Shown piece after piece: positions 12,401-24,034 of a DNA stretch of 64,000 nt; position 1 is the stretch's first letter; each line of letters starts with the position of its first letter. Origin of the DNA: Strongylocentrotus droebachiensis (Eukaryota; Echinodermata; Echinoidea; Camarodonta; Strongylocentrotidae); the NCBI GenBank assembly GCA_035222895.1, contig JAVYIG010005277.1, positions 1-64,000 of the forward strand, read 5' to 3'. The notes under the pieces were generated by a model. The model saw only the letters and a program-made list of their open reading frames with translations, was not told the origin of the DNA and did no database searches. Made by a program: the position numbers and the translations under genes.

Positions 12401-12511
12401 ATGGGAGACTCAGTGCTCTCTTTCGTAGATTTGTGGTACAACGAAAAGAAGGACTACAATTATGCCGAAAACACATGTGAACAGACAAAACCTTGTACCC
12501 ATTATACCCAG
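6443..12511 (+). CDS. CAP/CRISP-like secreted protein, two exons seen, incomplete
   Basis: Exon 1 is 6443-6673 and exon 3 is 12346-12511. Exon 1 encodes a signal peptide (residues 1-18, Leu/Val-rich, ending at Ala) and the first CAP helix with LHNTDR followed by SASNMVEL, then a GTAAGT donor. The later exon follows a pyrimidine tract plus AG and encodes VGQNLAS, WYNEKKDYNYAENTC and CTHYTQ before a GTATGA donor; HYTQ is the CAP1 signature, usually followed by VVW in the next exon. The exon expected between them (WD..LA..A..WA..C) and the 3' exons were not found. The intron holds LINE debris and a 1.1-kb transposon, so the exon may be deleted or displaced. CAP proteins are secreted and Cys-rich; the specific function is unknown. 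The domain call is firm; intactness is not. Confidence 0.8.
7160..7350 (-). repeat. Short inverted relative of the GGGGCAC minisatellite
   Basis: Units such as TTAAGTGCCCTTTTTCATCT and CAGTGCCCCTTATCAGGT are the complement of the array at 5090-5930. It lies in the CAP gene intron. Confidence 0.55.
7570..8640 (+). pseudogene. Non-LTR retrotransposon reverse transcriptase relic (L1/Tx1-like)
   Basis: Frame fragments in order read GEKSTKYFLQLDK (about 7606), LKSMKMNKSPGSDGLSVEFY (about 7875), LDNWRP-like NWRPISLLNIDYKLS (about 8070), a QDRAGF-like block (about 8167), and IVQYADDTTIITKS (about 8541), the RT catalytic YADD motif. The blocks sit in different frames with internal stops, so it is dead. 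The order and wording match the L1/Tx1 group of LINEs. It lies in the intron of the CAP gene. Confidence 0.8.
9690..10030. repeat. AT-rich degenerate tandem repeat (GAATTATGAATTGAATTT)
   Basis: About ten imperfect units of roughly 30 bp are built on TCTGAATTATGAATTGAATT. Units vary by small substitutions (GAATCATGAATTG, CCGAATTATGAATT). Internal TTACTTAGTCTGAATTAT blocks mark a higher-order repeat near 9798 and 9990. Confidence 0.75.
10379..11489. mobile_element. 1.1-kb TIR transposon with subterminal motif arrays, TA flanks
   Basis: The left end GGATTTCCCGGCCAAATTCG and its inverted copy at 11470-11489 bound the element; the flank is TA on both sides. The inner part of each end carries many copies of CATTCAAATT, pointing one way at about 10408-10675 and the opposite way at about 11230-11460. 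The centre is AT-rich with no transposase, so it is non-autonomous. It interrupts LINE-like coding sequence (IKQFNFKFI before, LIEYCAVK after). I cannot name the superfamily. Confidence 0.8.
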
Positions 12512-12767
12512 GTATGAAACATGCTAATGTCTAATATTATTTAAAACGAGAGGGTACTTAGATTTACATAATGCAGGGGCCAAACCAGGATTTCGCGTGG
12601 TAGATAGCACTTTCTTATCAATCCGAGTGTTGATTGAAACAAAATATTTGAACAAAGAATGACTTGCAGTTTGAATTTTTCCTTTAACTCTGTCATCGCA
12701 TGTCTTAATTTATAGATTGATCGTAGTACACTGAAAAGATTTGTTAAATCCATGGGCGCCTTAACAT

Positions 12768-12934
12768 CAGGCCCGTAGCCAGAGTTTGATGTTTGAGGGG
12801 GGAGGGACACATTGTAATCGATCGACGTCCTGGGGAGGGGTCTAAACAAGTTCAACCGATCTTGGAATTTTTTGGGGGGCATGTGCCCCCCCCCCCGTGC
12901 CACACCCCCCCCCCCCCCCGTGGCTACGTGCCTG
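12768..12934. mobile_element. hAT-like MITE with 8-bp target duplication
   Basis: Termini are CAGGCCCGTAGCCAG and GTGGCTACGTGCCTG, an inverted pair. The flanks are CTTAACAT (12760-12767) and CTTAACAC (12935-12942), an 8-bp target duplication with one change. An 8-bp duplication and CAG termini are hAT hallmarks. The interior has C runs and no coding. Confidence 0.75.
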
Positions 12935-12942
12935 CTTAACAC

Positions 12943-13794
12943 GCCACAAAGGGTAATTTTCCTATATTATGATATACCGCGTACCACGATTCTAGCCCTC
13001 TGATTGGTCAAAACTCCTGGTATAAAATTCACTACTGACCGCGCAGTGCCGCCTCAGTGTAGGGAAAATATTGACTCGGCGTAGTCCAACTTGCGATTAA
13101 ATGCAAGGACAGAGAAGATAGCACGACGTTGTTAATAGATGCGCGCAGCGGACTCTTACTCTTATTGTAGGTTCGTTCACACAATGTTGTGGGTTGTAAG
13201 TGGGTATGAAAAACGTAGCTGCGCGCCTCAACGGTCGTACGCGCTTCAAGCTTATACGTTCACTTTACAAAAACAAAAACAACTTAACATTGAATTTGTC
13301 ACGGAGACGAATTAGGTGATCTGCCGCTTTGATCGAGACATAGCACATGTATAAGCTCAATGGGAGATTTGGTCTTTAAAAGAGACCCATCATCCGCTTA
13401 TATAACACGCCTATGCACTTGCTTATTAGGAGATTTGCTACACTACGCGGCCGATCATCTAATAACAACGAGTCAAAGAGAAATTCGGGTTTGAACAAAA
13501 TTCCCACCCTGCATTAAAATTGCAGGCCTCGATATCTACTCAATCTATCAAACAATACAAAATAAATACACAGATTAGTAAGTGAAAAAGGGAGATGCAA
13601 GAATGATATCATTGACGATGAATACTTGTTTGGGTAAAGAAAATTACCTTACAACGTGTAATTCTGAGGTAAAGTTTATTGCGATTTTATAAACTTTTTA
13701 TCCACCCTCGTGTTGTTGAACTATATTTTCAATTTATAATGTGTGTGGGTGGATCTGTGCGAGGTATTAATATTTTTAATAATTTTTTTAAGGG
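12943..13794. other. No gene recognised
   Basis: The stretch is mixed-composition DNA. CTCTGATTGGTC near 13002 resembles the opening of the foldback elements near 24054 and 41655, but no foldback follows. No open frame of note. Confidence 0.4.
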
Positions 13795-13985
13795 GGGTGG
13801 GTGGACAAGGGGAGTTTGTGAGACAAGCTAGAGGGAGAGGGGAACCATACATCTCTCGTCTAATTTTATTCCTTTTTTAAAATTTGTCATTTATGTTACG
13901 ATTTCGATTCTTTTTTTTTAACGACTATTATGTTTGAATGATCTATTTTTCTCACAATAACAGGAGAAGGCTTTGTCTATACTAC
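13795..13985 (+). repeat. Second copy of the 3190-3470 repeat, without hairpin
   Basis: GACAAGCTAGAGGGAGAGG, CATACATCTCTCGTC, a T run and CACAATAACAG...GGCTTTGTC occur in the same order as at 3190-3470. The hairpin found there is absent here. Confidence 0.6.
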
Positions 13986-14273
13986 GGAAATGTAATACGA
14001 AATCATTGTGGAAGTTGGACCTCCTGTACTTTTATAAAATTATCAAATATAAGCTATTATTTTTAATTATTAGTATAGTTGTATTGAGTTTAATCATTTT
14101 AATTTTACTCGATTTTGTGTCATGTCCAATTAATGTATTTGATTTTCTTTGTTGAGAGAAAAAGAATAAAGAAAACATTCAAAATCAACAATAACATCAA
14201 CAAAATCAACCCCCAATAAAAGAGCACAGTCACTTAGGAATGGGCTACTGTCTTTGCAAGTACAGTGTGTGTG

Positions 14274-14447
14274 CAGAAAATGCAATAAAATTTTAATAAT
14301 TTATTGCATTTTACCCCGGTTCCCAACATAAACAAATCTTCTGTGTGCCCATGCCTTGAGCCATAATGCATGGCCGTCCAGAGGATTTTTTATGTTGGGG
14401 ACCAGGTTAAAATGCAATAAATTATTGAAAATTTATTGCATTTTCTG
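14274..14447. mobile_element. Foldback MITE, arms of about 70 bp
   Basis: The left arm begins CAGAAAATGCAATAAA and runs through CCCCGGTTCCCAACATAA to about 14343. The right arm is its reverse complement from about 14380 to 14447. The loop is about 35 bases. No convincing target duplication. Confidence 0.7.
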
Positions 14448-14489
14448 TTTTTTTTTATATTTATGGAAACTGCCCCCTACCCTAGCCCC

Positions 14490-14585
14490 CGCTGCGTACA
14501 GTCATGGTTCAGTGACAAAGCAATGGCCTTGTAACTGTGAGGCCCCAGGATCAAAACCGTGTCGATGTGCTATATTAGTGCCCTT
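14490..14585 (+). repeat. tRNA-derived SINE head, degraded
   Basis: An A-box-like TGGTTCAGTGA lies at 14505-14515 and a B-box-like GGATCAAAACC at 14548-14558, spacing about 33. The B box departs from the GGTTCGAANCC consensus, so it is a decayed promoter rather than a tRNA gene. Confidence 0.45.
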
Positions 14586-15199
14586 TTGTGGGGTATTAAT
14601 CATCATTACTCTCATTTATGACTTAAGAGCGTAGGTCCCCTAGTTGATAAGTATAGCAGCATAAACATGCTTCAGCAGTCACGCAAAACAAACATTGGCA
14701 AATTATTATTCAATAAAATCTGAGAATGTATACTATTATCTAGATCTATTATTTTTAAATTATTTTTAAAATAATTCCGTAAATTGGGGTAAAAAAAAAA
14801 TATTCCACTTTTATGAGCGACAGTGTATAAAGTAGGAGTGCTGAGGAGGGGGGGGGGGGGGAGGGGACATAAGAACGATACAAGTACATGTAGCCACCTA
14901 CTATTTGTACTTGTTTTAAACGTTTTCGTTTTTTTTTTCTTCTTTCTTTCATTATTTTCATTTGTTTATCTGAATATACCGTTTCTTTTTCCAGTGAGTT
15001 AAGCTGATGGATAACAACAAGAAAAGGTTTGCTGCTCTCTCACTCTCACACGATCATCCAAAGCATCAATACTGGTGAAAGATCACAGCGATGAACAGTG
15101 ATAACAGATCATAATATTATAGAATCAAAGTTAAGGTTGGAATGGATGAATTATAAACGTGTTTTTTTTTCTTTCGTTGGGTTAAGTTCGAACAAATTC

Positions 15200-16210
15200 A
15201 ATATATTTTATTGGATTTTTTTCATTGCCCTAGTCCGTAACAATATATCAGCATTGAACTGGAAGCATCCCGTTTTTAAATGATGAAGGAACTGCGGCGA
15301 TTGGATCCGGATTAAATGGATGGAGTTTGGAGAAAAGGGTTCTAAATCCTTTTTAAATTTAGAAAAACAAAATAATACCAATAAAGAAATTCGTCAGTTA
15401 TCCACAGTCAAAGTGACATTCGCAAGGAAATGTTAAATTTTACTCTTATCTTTATGCAGAAAAAGAAACTGATGGAATTAATCTGGAATTATTTTTAAAA
15501 TATCCTAACATCCCTTAATTGTCCTCACAAATGTCCTCATTATTGGAAGGCCCACTTCGTGTTAACGAAATCTATTCCACTTAAAAAATCATGAAAAACA
15601 ATAAATCTCCCGGACAGGATGGTTCTACTGTAGAATTTTATCGTTACTTTTGGAAAGATATTAAATTCTTTCTGGTAAGATCATTGAATTATGCGTATTT
15701 CACAGGGCAATTGTCAAATTCACAATAAATATGAATAATAATGGGATGAAGGGGTCGTCAGGGGGATCATTTGTCTTCCTACCTCTTTTTGTTAGTCAGT
15801 GAGATACTTGGTATCCTAATACGACACTCACATTTTTTAGTTCGATTGGATATATGAATGGAAAAACGCTTAAACTGTTGCAATATGCAGATGATACCCT
15901 TTTGACGCCAAACGGTTCAATGCAGGATTTACAATGTGCCCTTACAATACTTAATGAATTTGCAAATATGTGCAATCTCAAAATCAACACAACTAAAACT
16001 CAAGTAATATGGATTGGGAAGAAAAGAACTTTCAAAAAGAGATTTTATACGTGTACAAACTCAACTGGATATCTGAAGGATATTTTAGGTACTTGGGCGT
16101 AGATTTTTCAATGAAATTATCAAAAATGGTTAAGTTATGAAGCAAAGGTTCAAGAGATAAACCGTCAGATGATGATGTGGTTGAAAAGAACATTGACTCT
16201 TGAGAGTTGG
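15200..16210 (+). pseudogene. Second L1/Tx1-like LINE relic with internal deletion
   Basis: Frame pieces read WMEFGEKGSK-FLNLEKQN (about 15320), KNNKSPGQDGSTVEFYRYFW (about 15598), then, after lost sequence, YMNGKTLKLLQYADDTLL (about 15853), LKINTTKTQVIW and FRYLGVDFS (about 16085). The order matches the LINE at 7570-8640, but several hundred bases of RT are missing between the QLSNSQ block and the YADD block. Stops and frame changes make it non-functional. Confidence 0.75.
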
Positions 16211-16499
16211 TTGTCCCGTAATAATGTATTCAGAGAGATTCAGATTAATTTTATTGGTCCATTTGGAAATTCATTTGTTGGCATTACATAGGCACATGAA
16301 CAATATACAATACAAAAATAATATACACAAATAGATAATACAGTAGCAAATGTACAATGACATATTCATATGGAAACACGGATATACATCATTTTTACAT
16401 GGTGGAATTATACAAGAAAAATTGAATAGATAAATAAATAAATGGACTTCCAACACTATTAAAATTGTATACGATTGCGTTGAATTTGGAAGTAGTATT

Positions 16500-16625
16500 G
16501 TTGTTATATTTCATTATTATTATTTGCATCATTATTATCATCATCATTATTATTGTTATCATAATTATTATTGTTACTATTATTATTATAATTATTATTA
16601 TCATCATCATTATCAACAATATTTA
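16500..16625. repeat. (ATT)n/(ATC)n microsatellite
   Basis: Interrupted trinucleotide repeat of ATT with ATC and GTT variants. The Ile-rich and Met-rich frames on both strands are artefacts of it. Confidence 0.85.
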
Positions 16626-16659
16626 TTACATGTATCATTCTTTGTCACGGTTTTATAGC

Positions 16660-19329
16660 TGAATGCTTTCTTCTTTCTTTCCTTCATAAATTAAACGGTA
16701 TATAACTACAACTTGGAATAACATATGGTATCATAGGGTATTAATTATTTCCTTGCTCGTGATACTGGTACATTCAGTTTAGAAATAGAAATAAATTGTT
16801 TGGGTTTCATGGAAATAATAACAGTACTCTCAATTGTAATATGATTATAGTAAGGAAAGACATTTTTGCATATATCTCTTCCTGTTTACATATGCGAACG
16901 ATATTATTTAATAAAGGAACCCTTTGAAAGGGGGGGGGGGAGAAAAAAAATACATATCAGCATGAAAAAAAAATTTCAAAATTTGCAAGGACTCATAGGT
17001 ATCATAATTATAATGGAAGATAAACTGCTTCAGTCATATTTACACTCACAGCGGAGAAAGGGGGTACCATGCTTAAAAATCATAAGTTAGTACAAAACAC
17101 CTCCAATAATGATCTGATAAAGGCGCGCGCTTTGAAGTCAAAATAAGCTAACATGAGTCATTCATGAAAAAAATCCAAATAACCATCATTCGTAAGATGC
17201 ATGAAACTTCATTTGGGTTTTAAAAAAATAAGGAAGGATGTTCATGTTCAAAAGAGAATTCCCCTTATTTCTGTTGTTGGCCAATATATCGTTTTTTGAG
17301 TTACAGAGTCGACATTCTTTACATAAAGTTGTTAAAACTTCATTAAACTGAATTTTAAAGATAGTAAAGTTAGGTTTTACGCCAATTCGTGCGGGGAAGC
17401 CCCATATTATGTTTTAACATAAGAATTGACTCAAAAATAGAGTTTAACACCTTTTTGAACTTTAGCCAATATTTTGTTTCGATGTCAGTCTACACACAAA
17501 CTGTTAATTTCACACACTTTACAACCAATAAACAGTGATAGATGAAATTATATTACATTGTTAACAATAAATTTCAGTAGTACACATTATACATGATCAG
17601 AAACACGTGTTTTATTTAGTTGTATTTGTGTAACTTACGACATGACTTTCGTCCTGCTTGTCCGTAGCGGGCAATTGCCATATCAAATGGACTGCAACAA
17701 AAGAAAGAGAGTTGGCGGTGGTTGTAGTACAGGTGGTGGTGGTTTTGTTGGTGATGAATGTGTGAATTATAATAGTCGTACATAAGAATTAATGTGTACT
17801 GTGCAGTTTTGAAATGTCAAAATAAAAAGAAATCGACTTAATCGTGCTGAAGATTTTTCTGTACACGGAAATGGGTATGTGGACTACATACAAATGTTTG
17901 GTCTAAACTTTGCAGCAATTTCTTGTTTAAAATTCGAATAATATGGCATATTAGAAGCAATCCCTTTCAGGAGACATTTCTATTATTCTTCCAACTGACA
18001 TACAGAAACTGAGAAAGCTCACAAATTTATTTTTCATCTTCACCAGAACTGTTTAGGCATTTCTATTCAAACTAGCGGGGAATAAACATGGTGTTGGAAT
18101 ACTTTCTCTTATTGGATATGGTTTATGGTAGAGAGACTGTATGAGTTAAACCTTGCTGTAGAATTATAAAGTATTACAAACGTTTAAGAAGTGAGCTGTA
18201 AAGGAAATGCAGTAAGAAGTTAAATGCTTGTAATTGTAGGATTAATGTATAAATTATGTAACGGGTCATTATAGTGACCTCATATCTCGGCTTATTCCCA
18301 TGGGAAGAGGCTCTAAATGTGATTTATTGGAAATGTCGATGGTTGTGTTATGCTGTTATCATGAGAGACGTTTAGCCAAAATGTGTAAACTACTGCTAAT
18401 GTGTCATACTAAATAATCCATGAGAAACCTACATATTTTGATTAGAGCTGATTGGTCTTATCCACCATTCGTATATAATTACACGATAATGTGCTGTTAC
18501 TAGCCAGGAATTAAGTTTAGGGTGAGCCTATCTCTATCCCTGGCCTCAGTCTTAGTCTAAATCCCAATGGGGCACAAATACAGAATTGATTATGGTAGTA
18601 TAGGACCAAGGACCGATGGTGGGCAGTGTAATGGACCACTTGGTATCACCCAAAGAACACTTCTTCTTCTTCTTATTTGGGTTAAGTCTGCCTCCTTCAG
18701 AGTTGAAGATTCTTGCAGACTGATGAGTGTGTGTGTGCTTACGAGAGCAAGGTGCATGGTGCAATGCTATTTACATGGTGCAAGTAAAAAGTTCCCGGAC
18801 TTGAGATGAACATCAGCCAAAATAACTAAAAGTGATGTGGATGTTTGAATGAGAAGAGTAAGGGAGAAGTAATTCCCAAGATATAACAAAATCTAAGCAA
18901 TGAAAATGATTAGTTACGTAGATATTGTTGTAGAGAATACAACAATTTGTTTAAAAAGTCTGAAGAAGAAACACCAATATCTAGACATTTTTACTGAAAT
19001 TGAATTCTCAAAATTGATATTCCTGTGATCGTCTTTCTTTATTCATCTTTATTGTCTAAAAAGACAGGTATATTCATTTATTGTATTGTATTGTATTTGT
19101 AGATGGTTTCTACAAATATACATTCATGATATAAATAACTTGAAAACTTGTAGTAACACACGAAATTACTTTAACAATTACTAACAAAAAACTTGCACCG
19201 TTCTTTTTATGATAGTGCAAACTGAAAAACATAATATATTCATAAGGCTTGAGGAAAAAACGCCCAACTAGTGCCATGTTGTGCTGTAATTGTAAATGTT
19301 TATTTTTCTGTGTCGTTGTTTCGTATTAA
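16660..19329. other. Gene-free AT-rich stretch
   Basis: About 2.7 kb with no frame, splice pair or terminal repeat that I can support. A short G run sits at about 16930-16941 and a TATTG repeat at about 19079-19100. It could hold missing 3' exons of the CAP gene; I looked for a VVWA-type exon and did not see one. Confidence 0.4.
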
Positions 19330-19872
19330 AAAAAAAAGTAAAGGAAATTGTTCATACGTTTTTAAATACAATTGATAATGCTACAATTTAACGTGCAAAG
19401 CATTGGCGGGATTCAGTTAAAATAGTTTTGACAATTGATAATAAAACAAGGTACACGTATTGAATCAAATAATAAGCAAGCCTTCATTTTTATCATTTTT
19501 ATTATTATTTGATCACTGCACATGATTGTGCTGACATGAATACATGTCAGGATGTCAAAGATTTGATTTCTATGACGTTTTTCTTCAAACTACTCAACTA
19601 CTAAAAAACACAATTATGAACCGTGTCAATTACAATTATACAACGATAAGAATTGTCATTGACGTAACTGTCAATTCTACAATATAATTAACCATTTCCA
19701 TTGACTTAAACTTCAGTACAGTTTTATAAAACACAATATTAGCTCTTGATTGCAAGTTTTAAATTCTTTAGAATAGGAAAAAAAAATACACATACATGGT
19801 ACAAATATAAAGGGGTAAAATCACCAATATCATCCCCCGAGCCACCAACATTCAAAGGATGCCGAGTCACTT
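19330..19872. repeat. TRIM 3'-flank duplicate, copy A
   Basis: AAGGAAATTGTTCATACGTT...CAATTGATAATGCTACAAT opens both this copy and copy B at about 20385. It continues through TTTCCATTGACTTAAAC, CAGTACAGTTTTATAAAACA and CATTCAAAGGATGCC, also found at 31790-32290. It ends at a TTAA where another element begins. Confidence 0.7.
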
Positions 19873-19876
19873 TTAA

Positions 19877-20246
19877 AGGGATTGGGTAACTTTGCCTCAG
19901 ATTAAAAAAAAAAAATCTGGATTTTTTTTGTATAGCTCATGCTGCAATCATAATTTTAAACCTTTAGGTCATACATGAATCCCATGACCTTTACAAGCCA
20001 ATCGCCTGTCTGATTTTCAAGATATCCAAAATTGAAATTTAAAAAAAATATAAAAAAAAAATAAAAAAATCAGAATTCGTTTTCCTAACGGTTTTTATAA
20101 TACTACCGGTCACTCAAATATTTTTACTTTTTTGAGGCACTTCATGGTCATTTTGAAGCGCAATTTTTGGGGTGCTTCAATATTACACCATATCACAGAC
20201 ACTTTTAACACATGCATCTCAGATTTAACATTGTTAAACGATGCCT
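19877..20246. mobile_element. TTAA-flanked element, TIR AGGGATTGGGTAAC
   Basis: TTAA occurs at 19873-19876 and 20247-20250. The left terminus AGGGATTGGGTAAC pairs with AGGCATCGTTTAAC read inward from the right, imperfectly (about 10 of 14). A/T-rich interior, no coding. A TTAA duplication fits piggyBac- or Kolobok-type elements. The weak terminal match keeps confidence moderate. Confidence 0.45.
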
Positions 20247-20384
20247 TTAAGGGGTGATTCAACACTAAACAGATATAACGGTCTCAGCCAGACAGTCTCA
20301 GTTGAACAATCGTTTAATACAAGCGACTGAAGCTTTCAGTTTAAACCAACACATTAACATATTTCTCAGGTGTACTCACAAGTA

Positions 20385-21849
20385 AAGGAAATTGTTCATA
20401 CGTTTTTTAAATACAATTGATAATGCTACAATGTAACGTGAAATATTATTGAGAAATTGTGATTGATGCGAAATTCATCCTCTGGCTGCAAAGCATTGTC
20501 AAAATAAGATCATTATTGGATTGAATTGAGTGAAACAAATGTCAATGGATTCGTTTTAGTCAGTCTCTTCTTTAGTGGCAGAGGAAAGAGGTAGGTTCTT
20601 AGTTTACGTCCTTTTTCAATGGGGAGGGTCGGTAAAGCTACTAGGTTTACGTTTGATTTAGGATAATAATAATTATAAATAATATTTAATTGTTATATAG
20701 CGCTTAATACAAATGTCTCTAAGCGCTTTACAAATATACCGTACTATTACCCCGGTCATTGGATTCAGTGCTTGCCCGCACATAATGTGTGCACAATCTC
20801 CACTCCCTGAGAAGCATTCCAGCCAGGCGTTACATGATGCTCAAAAACTGTTTGACCAACAATGACGGTCGCATCCTACCGGGTACCCATTTAACACCTG
20901 GGTGGAGAGTAGCAATCGCAGGTTAATATCTTGCCAAAGGATATTAGTGCCGTGTCGGGATTCGAACCCTCGACCTTCGCATCTCCAAGTGAAGCGCCTT
21001 AAACCAATCGACCACGACACTCCAAAGGTAATCTTATTAAAGCAAATTGGAATCAAATCCCTTAATTTTTATCATAAGTTGTTCACTCCACATTATGCTA
21101 AAATGAATAAAAGTCACAATGTTAATGTCTTGGTTTCTGTGAAATCTTTCTTCAAACTATCAACTACTCCGGACAAAAATGAACCATGTCAATTACAAAT
21201 TTAATTACAGTAAGTTTGGTTGCTATCAACCAGAGCTTGTCATTTACATAATCGCCATTTCTAAAATATACATTTAATTAACCATTTCCATTGACTTAAA
21301 CTCCAGTACAGTTTTATATTATAAAATATTGGCTTTTGATTACAACTTTAAAGCTACTTTATTATAGGAAAATAGTACAGATATATCATATATGGTAAAC
21401 AAAATATACATGGTAAAGGTAAAATCAACCCCAAAACCAAAAAAAAATAAAAAAATCAAGGAATGCCCGATATCAATCCTAATAAGGGGTTATACTCGTA
21501 ATATGCATATTTATTTGAATTCAGATGTTTGGCTTTTGGATTTTTGTAACAAATTTAATATGCTATCCCTTACCTTTACTAGTTGATATTGTGTGCCCAA
21601 AGCCCATTGAACTCAGCACTGATGACAGGTATTTAAAAAAAAAAAAGTTTTCCTCTAGACTTACTCTCAAATTTTTACCAAACACTATATTTGTAAATTG
21701 AAAATTGGAAAAAGAATACATAACACATACAAACTACAAAGGTAGTGAATTGTCAGGAACTCAAAGAATTAAATAATCCCCATCATAAAACATATTCAAT
21801 TCAATATCATTTTGTAACCATCCCACACGCGCACGCAAACGCACACAAG
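20385..21849. repeat. TRIM 3'-flank duplicate, copy B, split by a SINE
   Basis: It matches copy A from the start and copies C (31790-33450) and D (40755-41300) further on, through GGTTATACTCGTAATA, GTGTGCCCAAAGCCC and a terminal CACACGCGCACGCAAACGC repeat. The SINE at 20661-21022 is inserted in it. It runs directly into a TRIM C-terminal fragment. Confidence 0.75.
20661..21022 (-). repeat. tRNA-derived SINE
   Basis: Read on the minus strand, the head has an A-box TGGTCGATTGG (21014-21004) and a perfect B-box GGTTCGAATCC (20968-20958). A unique body follows, then a tail with AAGCGCTATATAACAATT. This is the layout of Pol III SINEs common in marine deuterostomes. It interrupts copy B. Confidence 0.85.
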
Positions 21850-21914
21850 CCCTGCAGTTCTATCACTGGTCGTTGGAACAGAGCCTGGCTGAGGTCTAGA
21901 TGTAGCTGATGTTA
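21850..21914 (-). pseudogene. Fragment of a TRIM C-terminus
   Basis: The minus strand reads TSATSRPQPGSVPTTSDRTAGL, matching the tail of the third TRIM protein (TPAASRLQFGSVPSTSGGTTGQ). Its place downstream of the first TRIM gene, beyond two inserted elements, suggests it is that gene's original C-terminus, now detached. No start, RING or B-box accompanies it. Confidence 0.7.
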
Positions 21915-22434
21915 GTAAAGGTAATACAACATTTGGGGGAATTTTGAAAATTAGGTGGATAGTGATTCTTTACAATTTTGATATATCTGGATGCCCCTGT
22001 GGATGTATTATAAGCACTAGAAAATTCAGCCCTTAAAACACTTCTGCTTCCGAGAAATATTGAATATAAAAATTTACCGGTGCCCCCGGTAAATTTTGAT
22101 AAATTTCAAATAGCGCCTACAGCCGTACGATGGTTGCTGCGACCATGAAAATCTCAGAATATGTAGTTGTGATATATAATTTCCAAATGGGAACTGCTAA
22201 TCGGTCGTTTTAAGTCAAGAAACATTGTTTTGTAGCTTAATTAATATATTGAACTTGAGAGGGAGCTATACAACGTAAAGAGTATATTATTTACAATTTC
22301 ATAACTTTAGACTCTATTTCAACCGGGACAACGATCACTGAATATTGTAGGATCGCATATGCTTCCAATATGTTCATTTGAACAAAATTCGTGACCCCAT
22401 ACCAAAACTTTGTATTACCTTTAAAGGTGAATTC
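21915..22434. other. Remnant 3' region of the first TRIM gene, no coding seen
   Basis: Contains the palindrome AATTTACCGGTGCCCCCGGT and its complement at about 22071-22097. Otherwise plain sequence up to the TTAA element. Confidence 0.4.
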
Positions 22435-23992
22435 CATTCATATTGAATTAGATATCGTTAGAAAGGTTATTTTCAGTTCTTCATTTTTGTTTTTAGGTTC
22501 ATTGTCAATAAACATAAGGGGAAGGAGATAAAATGGAATGAAGTTACGAGAATCAAGTTTTTCTGAGAGAATTTCGTCTACGATACCATAAGGAGGTTTG
22601 GGCGTGTGACGTCATTCCGTGGACTACTCACAACACGGTCACCGCGCGCATTCTATTCGCAATCAGAAAGCACTGCAGGGTACATATAATCAGAGTGAAA
22701 GTATAGATGTTATATCGGGATGATAATCATCAGTAAAAATGACAGCTCAAATGAACTAGAATTGAATAGAGTATGATGAAGAAGAAGTTAGTGGCAGTGA
22801 TGATGGTAAAGAAAGTGAAGATGATGGTGAATTGGGCGAATGTAAAGACGACAAGAATGTAAACGCTGATCGAATCGTGATGCGGGAGTTGCAGCTGCAG
22901 CTACCCTAGGAAGCTCCGAGACGACGCCTACGCCAAAGGCGTCGGATCGAGCTTCAGCGGGTGCACAGGGAAACATTCAACCAGCGGGTTGGGCGACATT
23001 ATCTCAAAATATGCAAAGGGAGTAATTACAATTTTGGCTTACTAGGTTGCTCGACTTCTCTGAGCATATCTGGATGGCCACTTGAAATTATAATTTAAAG
23101 AAGTCTTCGATGGGGAAAATGGGGTGATTCTTCGTCCTACCCCAACGATTCTTCCCTGTTGTATCGTCGATTCAACATGCATGGCGAAGAGAAAGTACCG
23201 CACTACCGCGCCGTCTCTTTGCCGAGTTTTTTTCTCGATCAGCAGACATTTCAACTAGACACGAAGTAATTACAAGCCGAGGAATACAACTGTTTTAGCT
23301 CACCTGCATTCTGATCGCGGTCTCCTTGCTTAATTTGTTTAAATTGCTTAGATTGACAGACGTTTCAGCTAATTATAACCCGAGAAAAACAACTATTATC
23401 TCCCCAAAATGTCACGCTGCAATACACCGAAACACAGTGAACACTGCACTACGAATGGCTGAGCTGAGCTATCGCGAGTTTTCCCCGTGCCACGAGATTC
23501 AAGTTACGCTAATTATCAAAACAAAACATAGGCGAAGCCGGTGTGTCAGGATCTGCAAGACGATCAATTTTACAGTACCAAACGTCAATATTTCAAGGAA
23601 ACCAAACATCGGGAAGTAACCAATGCTTATATAATTGAAAGAATGTTTATTACTTTATTGTATATTCGATAAAACACTTCATTAAATATCACAAAAATTG
23701 CAAAATCTACTAAACAAATGACCCATGTTTGTGTACGTATTTACATTGAAATAATACGTTGTACTTCCGGGTTTAGGAACAGTCCACGGAGATACGTCAC
23801 ATACACTACGTCACGAACGAGAATATCACCGCTTCCGGGTTCCTCTGCTTACACTATTGATCTTTCTAAGTCTAATAATAATTTAACAACACATGCAAAT
23901 TTCTGTCAATCAATATATTGTATTCCTTATGTCATCAGTATTCCAACAATAGCAAACATGCATATTTTCATCACTTTCTTCCCAATTCACCT
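22435..23992. mobile_element. 1.56-kb TTAA-flanked transposon, Kolobok/piggyBac-like
   Basis: TTAA lies at 22431-22434 and 23993-23996. The termini are AGGTGAATT and its inverse. A second inverted pair lies inside (GTGACGTCATTCCGTGGACT near 22608; inverted near 23784-23805). The plus strand around 22770-22880 has an acidic Ser/Asp/Glu-rich open stretch (EEEVSGSDDGKESEDDGE) ending in a stop; it could be a relic of an element-borne protein, which is inference. No intact transposase. It sits in the 3' part of the first TRIM gene. Confidence 0.7.
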
Positions 23993-24034
23993 TTAAGAGT
24001 TAATTCAAGAGCTTTACATATTTTACTTTATATA

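Noticed and set aside
14500..14580. Functional tRNA gene
   Set aside because: Acceptor and anticodon stems do not form by eye and the B box is off consensus; a SINE relic fits better.
14356..14634. 92-residue frame
   Set aside because: It overlaps one arm of a foldback MITE and a degraded SINE head.
16395..16662. Ile-rich and Met-rich frames
   Set aside because: They are readings of an (ATT)n/(ATC)n microsatellite.
20841..21204. Frames of 71 and 100 residues
   Set aside because: They read through a tRNA-derived SINE.
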